A DNA stretch of 5,376 nucleotides from Candidatus Uhrbacteria bacterium. GTDB taxonomy: Bacteria > Patescibacteriota > Patescibacteriia > 2-12-FULL-60-25. The notes beneath the pieces were generated by a model that was given only the letters and a program-made list of their open reading frames with translations, did not search any database and was not told the DNA's origin. The first letter of the stretch is position 1, and every line of letters begins with the position of its first letter. This document shows, one piece after another, positions 1 through 4,783 of this stretch. The stretch covers positions 1 to 5,376 of the forward strand of contig WJLP01000027.1 of the NCBI GenBank assembly GCA_014728435.1, written 5' to 3'. Made by a program: the position numbers and the translations under genes.

Positions 1-1
1 A

Positions 2-2500
2 GTTTAGGCCGATGGACATTGTTCCGGAAACGTCGGCGGCCCAGCCCTCGGGGACGGTATCGACGAGATCGACTTTTTGCGCGCGCGCGAGTGCTTTTAT
101 GACTTCAAGATTTTCTTCGATAAGCCGGCGCTGATCGGAATCGGCAATTATGGCGAAATCAACTTTTTTAGCGGCTTCAATGTTTTGTTCTGCGCGGAGA
201 CGGCGCAAATCAGTAACGAGATTTCGGATTAACTGAAAATCCCCTATATCCCCTTTGACAAGGGGACTGTTATTCTGTTCCTCCCTTGTTAAAGGGAGGT
301 TAGGAGGGATTTCGGTTGGCCACTCGGCGACGATGAGCTGGTCTTGGTTGAATTGGCTCCAGACGAATTCGGTGACGAAAGGCATGAAGGGGTGCCAGAG
401 TTTTAAGATTGTTGGCAGAATGTGCATCAAGATTTCTTGTTTGCCTTTTTCTACTTTCGCTATCTCAAGATACCAATCTGCGAGATCGTTCCAGGTGAAA
501 TCGCGGAGTTCTTCGCCGGCCGGGGAAAATTGATAAGACTCTAATTTTTGCGTGACTGACGCTACGACTTCATTTAGGCGATTTATGATCCACTTATCGG
601 CTAAAGTTCGAATTTCGAATTTCGAACTACGAACTTCGCTTGCGGAAGAATCGTTGTTCGTGGTTCGTGGTTCGATGTTCGTCAGAATAAAGCGTGAGAT
701 GTTCCAGAGTTTGTTGGCGAAGTTACGGCCGTTTTCGATCTTTTCGGTGTAGTAGCGGGAGTCATTGCCGGGCGAGATGCCGAAAAGAAGGCTGATGCGA
801 AGCGCGTCAGCTCCGTATTCATCAACAACTTCGATGGGGTCGATGCCGTTACCGGATGACTTGGAGAATTTTTTACCCTCTTTGTCGCGCAAGATTCCGT
901 GGATGTATGCGTCTTTAAAGGGAACGTCGTTAAAAACGTAGGTACTTGTTAAAACCATACGCATCAGCCAGAGATAAAGAATCTCGTAACCCATTTGCAT
1001 CCAAGCTGTTGGATGAAAAGTTTTGAGGTCTTCGGTTTCATCCGGCCAGCCAAGGGTGGAAAAAGTCCAAGAGCCGGACGAAAACCAAGTATCAAGCGTA
1101 TCGGGATCTTGCTCCCAACCTTCACCCGGAGATTCGGCACCGACGTGCATTTCCTCGCCTTTGTACCAAACAGGGATGCGGTGACCCCACCAGATTTGGC
1201 GAGACAAGCACCAATCGCGGAGATTGTCGACGCGGTCGAGGTAAAGCTTGGTAAAGCGATCGGGAGTGATGGCGACTTTTTTGTTCTCATCTCCGTCCAG
1301 CCCCGTGGTTAGAGCTTCGTGCATTAAGCCTCGAAGACTTTTGCCGCGGCCGGGGATTTCTTTTGACACATCGAGCCACCATTGGGTTTTGGGTATTACT
1401 TCGATTACATCTCCGTAGCGATCCGAGGTGCCAACAGATTGGTCGATTTCTTCTTCTTTGATCAGCAGATCGTTATCTTTTAGATACTGAACAAATTTTT
1501 CACGTGCCTCTTCGGCAGACAGGCCATTGTATACCTCCCCCGCTTCTTCGGTCATGTTTCCATCCTCGCCGATGACCGGGATGATATCTATTGGGTCACC
1601 CTTGGCTTTTTGCTTTTCGTACATCGCAAAGTCGACCACGCTGTGAGCCGGGGTGACGCCGAGTGCGCCTGTGCCAAAGTCCGGATCGACTTCTTCGTCG
1701 GCAATGACTTTTATTTCAAGAGGCTTTGCCGCACCAACGTCGACTGTGATTGTTTGGCCAATGAATTGCTTATAACGTTCGTCGTTTGGATGCACCGCTA
1801 CCGCCGTGTCGCCGAGCTTGGTTTCCGGTCTGGTTGTCGCGATTACAATTGGAAAATCTTTGCCATATTTAAAAGTGTAAAGCTTGGCTTTGCGATCTAC
1901 GTAAATAATTTCATCGTCAGAGCAAGTGGATTGGCCTTTGACAGACCAGTTAACTACGCGATAGCCGCGATAAATGAGGCCGTCGTTGTACATGCGAGTG
2001 AAGAGCTCGTTAACAGATTGGTTGCGCTCTTCATCAAATGTATAAGCTAAACGCGACCAGTCGCAACTGGTACCAACTTTGCGGATTTGGTTGATAATGG
2101 TTGATTTGGAATCTTCGGCAAATTCACGGATCTTTTCCAAAAGCTTTTCACGGCCAAGTTCTTCGCGCGGATATTCCATGCCATCGGTAATCAGCATCTT
2201 TTCAACTTTTGCTTGTGTGGCAATGGCCGCGTGATCGGTTCCGGGGATTATAACCGCTCGAAACCCTTGCATGCGCTTAAAGCGGACCATAGTGTCCATG
2301 AGTGCGTTCTCCAAAGCATGGCCCAAGTGAAGTACGCCGGTAACGTTTGGAGGAGGCATGGAAATGCAAAACGGGGCTCCTTGCTTATTACGCTCGGGGA
2401 GTTTATCCGGATTAAAAAAGCCGGATTCTTCCCAGCGTTTGTAGATATAACCCTCCGCGTCTTTTGACTCGTAGGTTTTTGGCAGATCTTGAAAATCCAT
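2..2500 (-). CDS. valS: Valyl-tRNA synthetase, class Ia (C-terminus cut off by the window edge)
   Basis: This cytoplasmic enzyme charges tRNA-Val with valine using ATP and hydrolyses mischarged Thr-tRNA-Val. The frame is open from the ATG at 2500 to the left edge (about 833 codons); full-length enzymes are usually somewhat longer, so the C-terminal coiled-coil arm should lie outside. Visible landmarks: PPPNVTGVLHLGHA with the HIGH-type motif HLGH at residues 58-61; NWSVKGQSTCSDDE near 184; the editing (CP1) domain at about 190-350 with TTRPE (R224) and FGTGALGVTPAHS (275-287); SRQIWWGHRIPVW and DTWFSSG (W472); a KMSKS variant, KFSKS, at 544-548; and the anticodon-binding domain from about 633 (LADKWI, then DWYLEIAK, then HPFMPFVTE). 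Cysteines of the usual zinc knuckles are absent (SDRYG replaces CxxCG). Two repeat-derived insertions occupy about 609-632 and 731-754. No Shine-Dalgarno site precedes the start, but the N-terminus LPKTYESKDAEGYIYKRWEESGFF fits the family start. Confidence 0.97.
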   Translation of the reverse strand, partial: MDFQDLPKTYESKDAEGYIYKRWEESGFFNPDKLPERNKQGAPFCISMPPPNVTGVLHLGHALENALMDTMVRFKRMQGFRAVIIPGTDHAAIATQAKVEKMLITDGMEYPREELGREKLLEKIREFAEDSKSTIINQIRKVGTSCDWSRLAYTFDEERNQSVNELFTRMYNDGLIYRGYRVVNWSVKGQSTCSDDEIIYVDRKAKLYTFKYGKDFPIVIATTRPETKLGDTAVAVHPNDERYKQFIGQTITVDVGAAKPLEIKVIADEEVDPDFGTGALGVTPAHSVVDFAMYEKQKAKGDPIDIIPVIGEDGNMTEEAGEVYNGLSAEEAREKFVQYLKDNDLLIKEEEIDQSVGTSDRYGDVIEVIPKTQWWLDVSKEIPGRGKSLRGLMHEALTTGLDGDENKKVAITPDRFTKLYLDRVDNLRDWCLSRQIWWGHRIPVWYKGEEMHVGAESPGEGWEQDPDTLDTWFSSGSWTFSTLGWPDETEDLKTFHPTAWMQMGYEILYLWLMRMVLTSTYVFNDVPFKDAYIHGILRDKEGKKFSKSSGNGIDPIEVVDEYGADALRISLLFGISPGNDSRYYTEKIENGRNFANKLWNISRFILTNIEPRTTNNDSSASEVRSSKFEIRTLADKWIINRLNEVVASVTQKLESYQFSPAGEELRDFTWNDLADWYLEIAKVEKGKQEILMHILPTILKLWHPFMPFVTEFVWSQFNQDQLIVAEWPTEIPPNLPLTREEQNNSPLVKGDIGDFQLIRNLVTDLRRLRAEQNIEAAKKVDFAIIADSDQRRLIEENLEVIKALARAQKVDLVDTVPEGWAADVSGTMSIGLN
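235..313. repeat. Double-hairpin palindromic repeat inserted in frame in valS
   Basis: Two adjacent hairpins lie inside the coding sequence. One has a 6-bp stem (250-255 with 260-265, loop TGAC). The other has a perfect 8-bp stem (280-287 with 292-299, loop GTTA). An outer pair AAATCCC (237-243) and GGGATTT (306-312) brackets both. Read on the minus strand the element encodes about 24 Pro/Leu/Gly/Glu-rich residues (IPPNLPL, then SPLVKGDIGD). They fall between AEWPTE and FQLIRNLVTDLRRLRAEQN, where ValRS proteins normally have only a short linker. The CCCTTTGACAAGGGG style resembles dispersed palindromic elements I know from other bacterial genomes; copy number here is unknown. Confidence 0.82.
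604..683. repeat. GTTCG/CGAAC repeat cluster inserted in frame in valS
   Basis: The left part carries two copies of GAATTT plus CGAACTACGAAC; the right part has GTTCGTGGTTCGTGGTTCG. CGAACTACGAAC (623-634) pairs with GTTCGTGGTTCG (656-667) as a 12-bp stem with one G-T pair and a 21-nt loop. On the minus strand it encodes about 24 polar residues (IEPRTTNNDSS, then EVRSSKFEIRT) between NISRFILTN and LADKWIINRLN. That is the junction between the catalytic core and the anticodon-binding helical domain, where a repeat-encoded loop could be tolerated. The reading frame is preserved across it. Confidence 0.78.
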
Positions 2501-2510
2501 AATAATCAAG

Positions 2511-2525
2511 ATATTACGGTAATAT
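2511..2525. promoter_or_regulatory. 15-bp dyad at the valS start region (operator-like)
   Basis: ATATTAC-G-GTAATAT is a perfect inverted repeat with 7-bp arms and one central base, 10 bp upstream of the valS ATG. It overlaps the proposed -10 box, so a bound dimeric regulator would block transcription. An AT-rich palindrome this short could also be chance. No T-box-like leader is present in the 45 bp between the terminator and the start codon. Confidence 0.35.
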
Positions 2526-2539
2526 AGCCTAATTAGCAA
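2511..2539 (-). promoter_or_regulatory. Candidate valS promoter
   Basis: On the minus strand TTGCTA (2539-2534) could be the -35 box and TAATAT (2516-2511) the -10 box, with a 17-nt spacer; each matches the sigma70 consensus at 4 of 6 positions. Transcription would begin near 2504, leaving about 4 nt before the ATG at 2500. That fits the absence of a Shine-Dalgarno sequence and suggests a leaderless or nearly leaderless mRNA. An alternative -10 box, TATATT (2526-2521), has no good -35 partner. This is inference from consensus matching only. Confidence 0.42.
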
Positions 2540-2545
2540 GTATAG

Positions 2546-2570
2546 AAAAACCCTCGGGAGACCGAGAGTT
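2546..2570 (-). terminator. Rho-independent terminator of the small-gene operon
   Basis: Read on the minus strand, CTCGG-TCTC-CCGAG forms a GC-rich 5-bp stem with a 4-nt loop. After one mismatch the stem is extended by GTT/AAC-type pairs (2549-2551 with 2568-2570), and it is followed by a run of five T. It starts 7 bases past the TAA of the 129-aa gene and lies upstream of the valS promoter candidate, so it separates that operon from valS. Confidence 0.88.
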
Positions 2571-2577
2571 AGCGCTT

Positions 2578-2967
2578 TTACGCGGTGTAGATTTTGAGCA
2601 CCGTGGTGATTGGCATCTTTTGGCGCAGGGCCCGCATCCAGACAATGTTTAACATGTCAGGATTGAGATTACTGCAATCCTTGAGACAATCTTGCGGTAC
2701 TTGCATGAGTTGCATCCATTTTGCCACAACCGAACCATTGATCAAGCCGGCGAAACGGAGGCTGGATGCTCGAGAACACAACCTTTTGAGCTCTTCGGCG
2801 GAGCCGCAGATGCTTACCGGTTGATCCGTCCGGAAAACCAATATTTGCGAGCCGGAGAGTTGGCGGTTGATTTTTGGCAAATTATGATTGAGCAGGAGTG
2901 CCAGAGCTTGATTCGCGTTGCATGGAACACGAACGTTCCCCAGCCGACATTCGAGTTCCTCAGACAT
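2578..2967 (-). CDS. Unrecognised 129-aa protein, second gene of a coupled pair
   Basis: I do not recognise a family. The product has no evident signal peptide or membrane segment and looks like a small mixed or mostly helical soluble protein. It has six cysteines (7, 16, 54, 64, 94, 98), including a DCLKDC pair at 93-98, but no regular zinc-finger spacing. The C-terminal part (about 101-129, PDMLNIVWMRALRQKMPITT) is amphipathic and basic. The ATG follows the upstream gene's TAG directly (TAG TAA ATG, a 3-nt gap), with AGG six bases before the start, so translation is probably coupled. A strong terminator lies just after its TAA, supporting a real gene. The overlapping plus-strand open frames lack such signals. 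Confidence 0.72.
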   Translation of the reverse strand: MSEELECRLGNVRVPCNANQALALLLNHNLPKINRQLSGSQILVFRTDQPVSICGSAEELKRLCSRASSLRFAGLINGSVVAKWMQLMQVPQDCLKDCSNLNPDMLNIVWMRALRQKMPITTVLKIYTA

Positions 2968-2970
2968 TTA

Positions 2971-3189
2971 CTACCTGCGCCAGCGCAAGCGAGCATCCCC
3001 GCCGCGGCGATCGAATAGACTGCTCGAGGGCGCTTCGTCGAATACCAATGCCTCTTCCGGCGTCATATCATCTTCAACACCGAACATCTGCATGCCCTCC
3101 GGTTCACTCAACGTATGAATAACATCCGGAGAAGATGGTGATTGGGTGCGAAACTCGCCGGCAAAACCAACACCTTTGATATCTTTCAT
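2971..3189 (-). CDS. Unrecognised 72-aa protein, first gene of a coupled pair
   Basis: The start at ATG 3189 is chosen because GAGGA (3195-3199) sits five bases upstream, the clearest ribosome binding site in the window; a longer frame opening with TTG at 3222 has no such support. The 72-residue product begins MKDIKGVGFAGEFRTQ, has an acidic middle (EDDMTPEEALVFDE, about 39-52) and ends in a strongly basic tail (DRRGGDARLRWRR). It is probably soluble and partly disordered, with no transmembrane segment or catalytic motif that I can name. It ends in TAG three bases before the next gene, so the two form an operon and could be partners. No function can be assigned. Confidence 0.68.
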   Translation of the reverse strand: MKDIKGVGFAGEFRTQSPSSPDVIHTLSEPEGMQMFGVEDDMTPEEALVFDEAPSSSLFDRRGGDARLRWRR

Positions 3190-3194
3190 GGCAA

Positions 3195-3199
3195 TCCTC
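3195..3199 (-). promoter_or_regulatory. Shine-Dalgarno site of the 72-aa gene
   Basis: GAGGA on the minus strand, five bases (TTGCC) before the ATG at 3189. It decides the start of this gene over the upstream TTG, and stands out because valS and the DHH gene have no comparable site. Confidence 0.75.
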
Positions 3200-3247
3200 A
3201 CGGGTTGGGTGTTTAAAAGCAAGTTTCAGGAAAGAACACGATTAATA

Positions 3248-3276
3248 TTGGTACAGGAAATTAAATCTTTTGTCAA
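3248..3276 (-). promoter_or_regulatory. Candidate promoter of the two-gene small-protein operon
   Basis: On the minus strand a perfect TTGACA (3276-3271) is followed after 17 nt by TACCAA (3253-3248), a weak -10 match (3 of 6) preceded by a TG-containing context. Transcription would start near 3241, giving a leader of about 50 nt before ATG 3189. The -35 box is convincing; the -10 is not. Confidence 0.4.
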
Positions 3277-3336
3277 GGGATTTTGACGATTCTTGAATTT
3301 ATTTTTTGCCTAAAATGAGATAAAAGGTTATTAAGT

Positions 3337-3352
3337 TGTCAAATCATTGACA
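3337..3352. promoter_or_regulatory. Dyad of back-to-back TTGACA boxes
   Basis: TGTCAA-ATCA-TTGACA is a perfect inverted repeat with 6-bp arms. It places one -35-like box on each strand facing outward. A related dyad, GTCAA-N6-TTGAC, lies at 3272-3287, about 66 bp away. They may be overlapping divergent promoter elements or binding sites of a dimeric regulator; the sequence alone does not decide. Confidence 0.4.
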
Positions 3353-3375
3353 CTTTCTTTGTTTAGAGGTAATCT
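3347..3375 (+). promoter_or_regulatory. Candidate promoter of the DHH-family gene
   Basis: TTGACA (3347-3352), a 17-nt spacer and TAATCT (3370-3375). The -35 is perfect; the -10 keeps the first T, the second A and the last T. It would give a leader of roughly 118 nt before ATG 3500, including the hairpin at 3437-3466. A promoter nearer the start cannot be excluded (TTGTTT 3458-3463 with TTAAAT 3482-3487, 18-nt spacer). Confidence 0.42.
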
Positions 3376-3436
3376 ATCCCATTCCCTAGTTCACCCTCAT
3401 GCACTAAGGTTTACAACAAAACTCTCTAAAATCTCG

Positions 3437-3466
3437 AAGAAACAATTTAACAAGCATTTGTTTCTT
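3437..3466. repeat. 9-bp inverted repeat upstream of the DHH gene
   Basis: AAGAAACAA (3437-3445) pairs perfectly with TTGTTTCTT (3458-3466) around a 12-nt loop, ending 33 bases before the DHH start codon. The stem is AT-rich and followed by a T-rich stretch. It could be a weak leader structure affecting translation, an operator, or chance in low-complexity DNA. Confidence 0.35.
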
Positions 3467-3499
3467 GTTTCTTTGAAAGTTTTAAATGTTTAAAACGAC

Positions 3500-4636
3500 A
3501 TGTACCAAGGATACGAACAAGCAAGCGAGGCAATTAAGCGCGCCAAGCGCACGCTCATCGTTGCACCAGAAAATCCTACTGCAGACATGGTGGCCGCCAT
3601 GGCTGGGCTTTTTGCATACTTAAAATCTCATGGATTTGAGGTGGATGCTTATTCGCCAAATTTGAATATCGAGAAACTGCCGGGATATCTGCCGATGAAG
3701 GAGATGTTGTTAACAAAGCTAAATGGCATGAGAGACTTTAGGATCACGCTTAGCGTTGATAAGGTGCCGGTGCAGGAAATGGCTTATGATGTTAAGGACG
3801 GAAAATTGGATATCGTTCTGACGCCAAAGCATGGCGAATGGAGCGCTCACGATTTGAGTTTTCATCAGGGCGAGGATAGGTATGATTTAATCATTGCTCT
3901 TGGTTGCGCGGACAGGAATGTGTTGGCGTCGGCTTTTCCCAATCATGCGGACTTTGTTTATCGTACGCCTGTGCTTAATGTGGACCATGACGCCAAGAAC
4001 GAGCATTGGGCGGCTATTAATTTGGTTGATATGACTGCGGGATCAGTGACAGAGGTTTTACATGGCTGGTTTTCGGATTGGAATGAAGCTAAGATTGATG
4101 AGCAGATTGCTACTGCGCTTATGGCGGGCATGATTTGGAAGACGCAATCTTTCAAGTCGGCGAGCGTGACTCCAAAGACCTTGGAGCGTGCAAGTAAATT
4201 GGTTTCGCTTGGCGCGGACAGAGAGCAGGTTGTACATCAGCTTTGGCGCACGCGCGACGTGAGCACGTTAAAGCTCTGGGGCAGAGCTTTGAGCAGGCTT
4301 GAACAAGATGCGGGCAATGAAATGGTTTGGACAACTCTGAGCCGCCAAGACATCATTGAGACCGGCACGACGGAGGCCAGGTTGGATGAGCTGGTGCAAG
4401 AATTGATTGCCTATGCTCCGGACTCCAAGTTGGTGGCGGTTTTTGTTGAGCATGACGAGAAGACCACGAGAGCCGCGATTTTTGCCGAGCCACCGCATGA
4501 CGCGAAACTACTGGGAAGGCAGTTGGGTTTTGACGGAAATAAGAATAAATCCAGCGGCGCGATTGGTAAGCCGATTGTGGAGGCGAAGGAGCATGCTATA
4601 GCTACACTCAGACAAAGTCTTCGCAATAATCAATAA
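3500..4636 (+). CDS. NrnA-like DHH/DHHA1 family protein with a degenerate active site
   Basis: The 378-aa length and layout match NrnA/pAp-phosphatase proteins: a DHH domain (about 15-220), a helical linker, and a DHHA1 domain (about 295-376). Active members use Mn ions held by Asp and His to cleave short RNAs or pAp. Motifs are recognisable but eroded. Motif I, usually H-x-N-P-D-G-D, is PENPTAD here (23-29), keeping only D29. Motif II, usually L-D-C-A-D, is LGCAD, with Gly135 replacing the ligand Asp. The DHH triad is DHD (162-164). Motif IV, usually T-D-T-G-S-F, is WKTQSF, with Lys214 for Asp. The glycine- and histidine-rich DHHA1 motif (GGGHxxAAG) is replaced by GFDGNKNKSSGAIG (343-356). 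Fold-level kinship is therefore strong but catalysis is unlikely. No clear ribosome binding site precedes ATG 3500; no in-frame alternative is better. The final codons (RNNQ) merge with the downstream repeat. No signal or membrane segment is seen. Confidence 0.88.
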   Translation: MYQGYEQASEAIKRAKRTLIVAPENPTADMVAAMAGLFAYLKSHGFEVDAYSPNLNIEKLPGYLPMKEMLLTKLNGMRDFRITLSVDKVPVQEMAYDVKDGKLDIVLTPKHGEWSAHDLSFHQGEDRYDLIIALGCADRNVLASAFPNHADFVYRTPVLNVDHDAKNEHWAAINLVDMTAGSVTEVLHGWFSDWNEAKIDEQIATALMAGMIWKTQSFKSASVTPKTLERASKLVSLGADREQVVHQLWRTRDVSTLKLWGRALSRLEQDAGNEMVWTTLSRQDIIETGTTEARLDELVQELIAYAPDSKLVAVFVEHDEKTTRAAIFAEPPHDAKLLGRQLGFDGNKNKSSGAIGKPIVEAKEHAIATLRQSLRNNQ

Positions 4637-4680
4637 CCAAATAACCAATTGGTTATTTCTTGATTGGTCATTGGTTATTT
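4623..4680. repeat. AATAACCAA/TTGGTTATT palindromic cluster between convergent genes
   Basis: AAATAACCAATTGGTTATTT (4639-4658) is a perfect 20-bp palindrome. Further copies flank it: CAATAACCAA (4631-4640), TTGATTGGT (4660-4668) and TTGGTTATTT (4671-4680). The cluster overlaps the last codons and stop of the DHH gene. It could terminate transcription from both sides, but the stem is AT-rich and lacks a proper T-run, so I call it a repeat rather than a terminator. A related string, AATAACCAATCACCAA, lies inside the 3' end of trmH (minus strand). Confidence 0.75.
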
Positions 4681-4720
4681 ATCCCGCAACATATTATAAA
4701 TTATTACGAATATGCGGAAT
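4680..4720. repeat. 41-bp inverted-repeat module, copy 1
   Basis: ATCCCGCA (4681-4688) pairs with TGCGGAAT (4713-4720) with one mismatch around an AT-rich centre. It is the same length as the module at 4743-4783, and the two agree at about 27 of 41 positions, mostly in the arms. It is noncoding, lying between the two convergent stop codons. Confidence 0.5.
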
Positions 4721-4742
4721 CACACCAGAGTCGTTGATTGGT

Positions 4743-4783
4743 TTTCCCGCATCATTTTATTTAGAAATTTTCGTATGCGGGAT
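4743..4783. repeat. 41-bp inverted-repeat module, copy 2, forming the trmH stop region
   Basis: TCCCGCAT (4745-4752) and ATGCGGGA (4775-4782) are perfect 8-bp arms around a 22-nt AT-rich centre. The module contains the TAA of trmH (4757-4759) and encodes its last residues. The adjacent palindromes GCGGGATCCCGC (4777-4788) and CCGCC-ATA-GGCGG (4785-4797) extend the structured DNA further into the gene. Confidence 0.6.

Larger units (their letters stand above)
3190..3499. other. AT-rich divergent intergenic control region
   Basis: This 310-bp stretch separates the minus-strand small-gene operon from the plus-strand DHH gene. I find no gene in it. It contains three TTGACA hexamers (minus 3271-3276, minus 3337-3342, plus 3347-3352) and one TTGACG (plus 3283-3288), two dyads built from them, and a 9-bp hairpin near the DHH start. 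The base composition is clearly more AT-rich than the flanking genes. Bases 3376-3436 show nothing I can interpret. Confidence 0.8.

Noticed and set aside
250..299. Intrinsic terminators inside valS
   Set aside because: The hairpins are tight, but neither strand has a T-run after the stem, and the reading frame continues through them.
604..683. CRISPR-like array
   Set aside because: The repeated units are 5 to 7 bases long with no spacers of regular length, and the stretch is read through as valS coding sequence.
255..1312. Plus-strand open frames of 66 to 105 aa at 255-533, 552-752 and 995-1312, and a minus-strand one at 964-1290
   Set aside because: They all lie inside valS in other frames; valS has unmistakable family motifs throughout, and these frames show no ribosome binding sites or recognisable protein features.
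1610..2467. Plus-strand frames of 146 aa (1610-2050) and 84 aa (2213-2467)
   Set aside because: Both are antisense to the conserved editing and HIGH regions of valS and look like translation shadows.
2594..3122. Plus-strand frames opposite the two small minus-strand genes, and the minus-strand 60-aa frame at 2814-2996
   Set aside because: The minus-strand pair at 2578-3189 has a ribosome binding site, tight coupling and a terminator in the right direction; the alternatives have none of these.
3190..3222. Upstream TTG start giving an 83-aa version of the small protein
   Set aside because: The extension has no ribosome binding site, while ATG 3189 has GAGGA at five bases.
4152..4626. Minus-strand and alternative plus-strand frames inside the DHH gene
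   Set aside because: They overlap a complete 378-aa frame with clear DHH-family motif positions and have no support of their own.
4745..4782. Rho-independent terminator at the end of trmH
   Set aside because: The 8-bp arms are GC-rich, but the 22-nt loop is long and no T-run follows on either strand.
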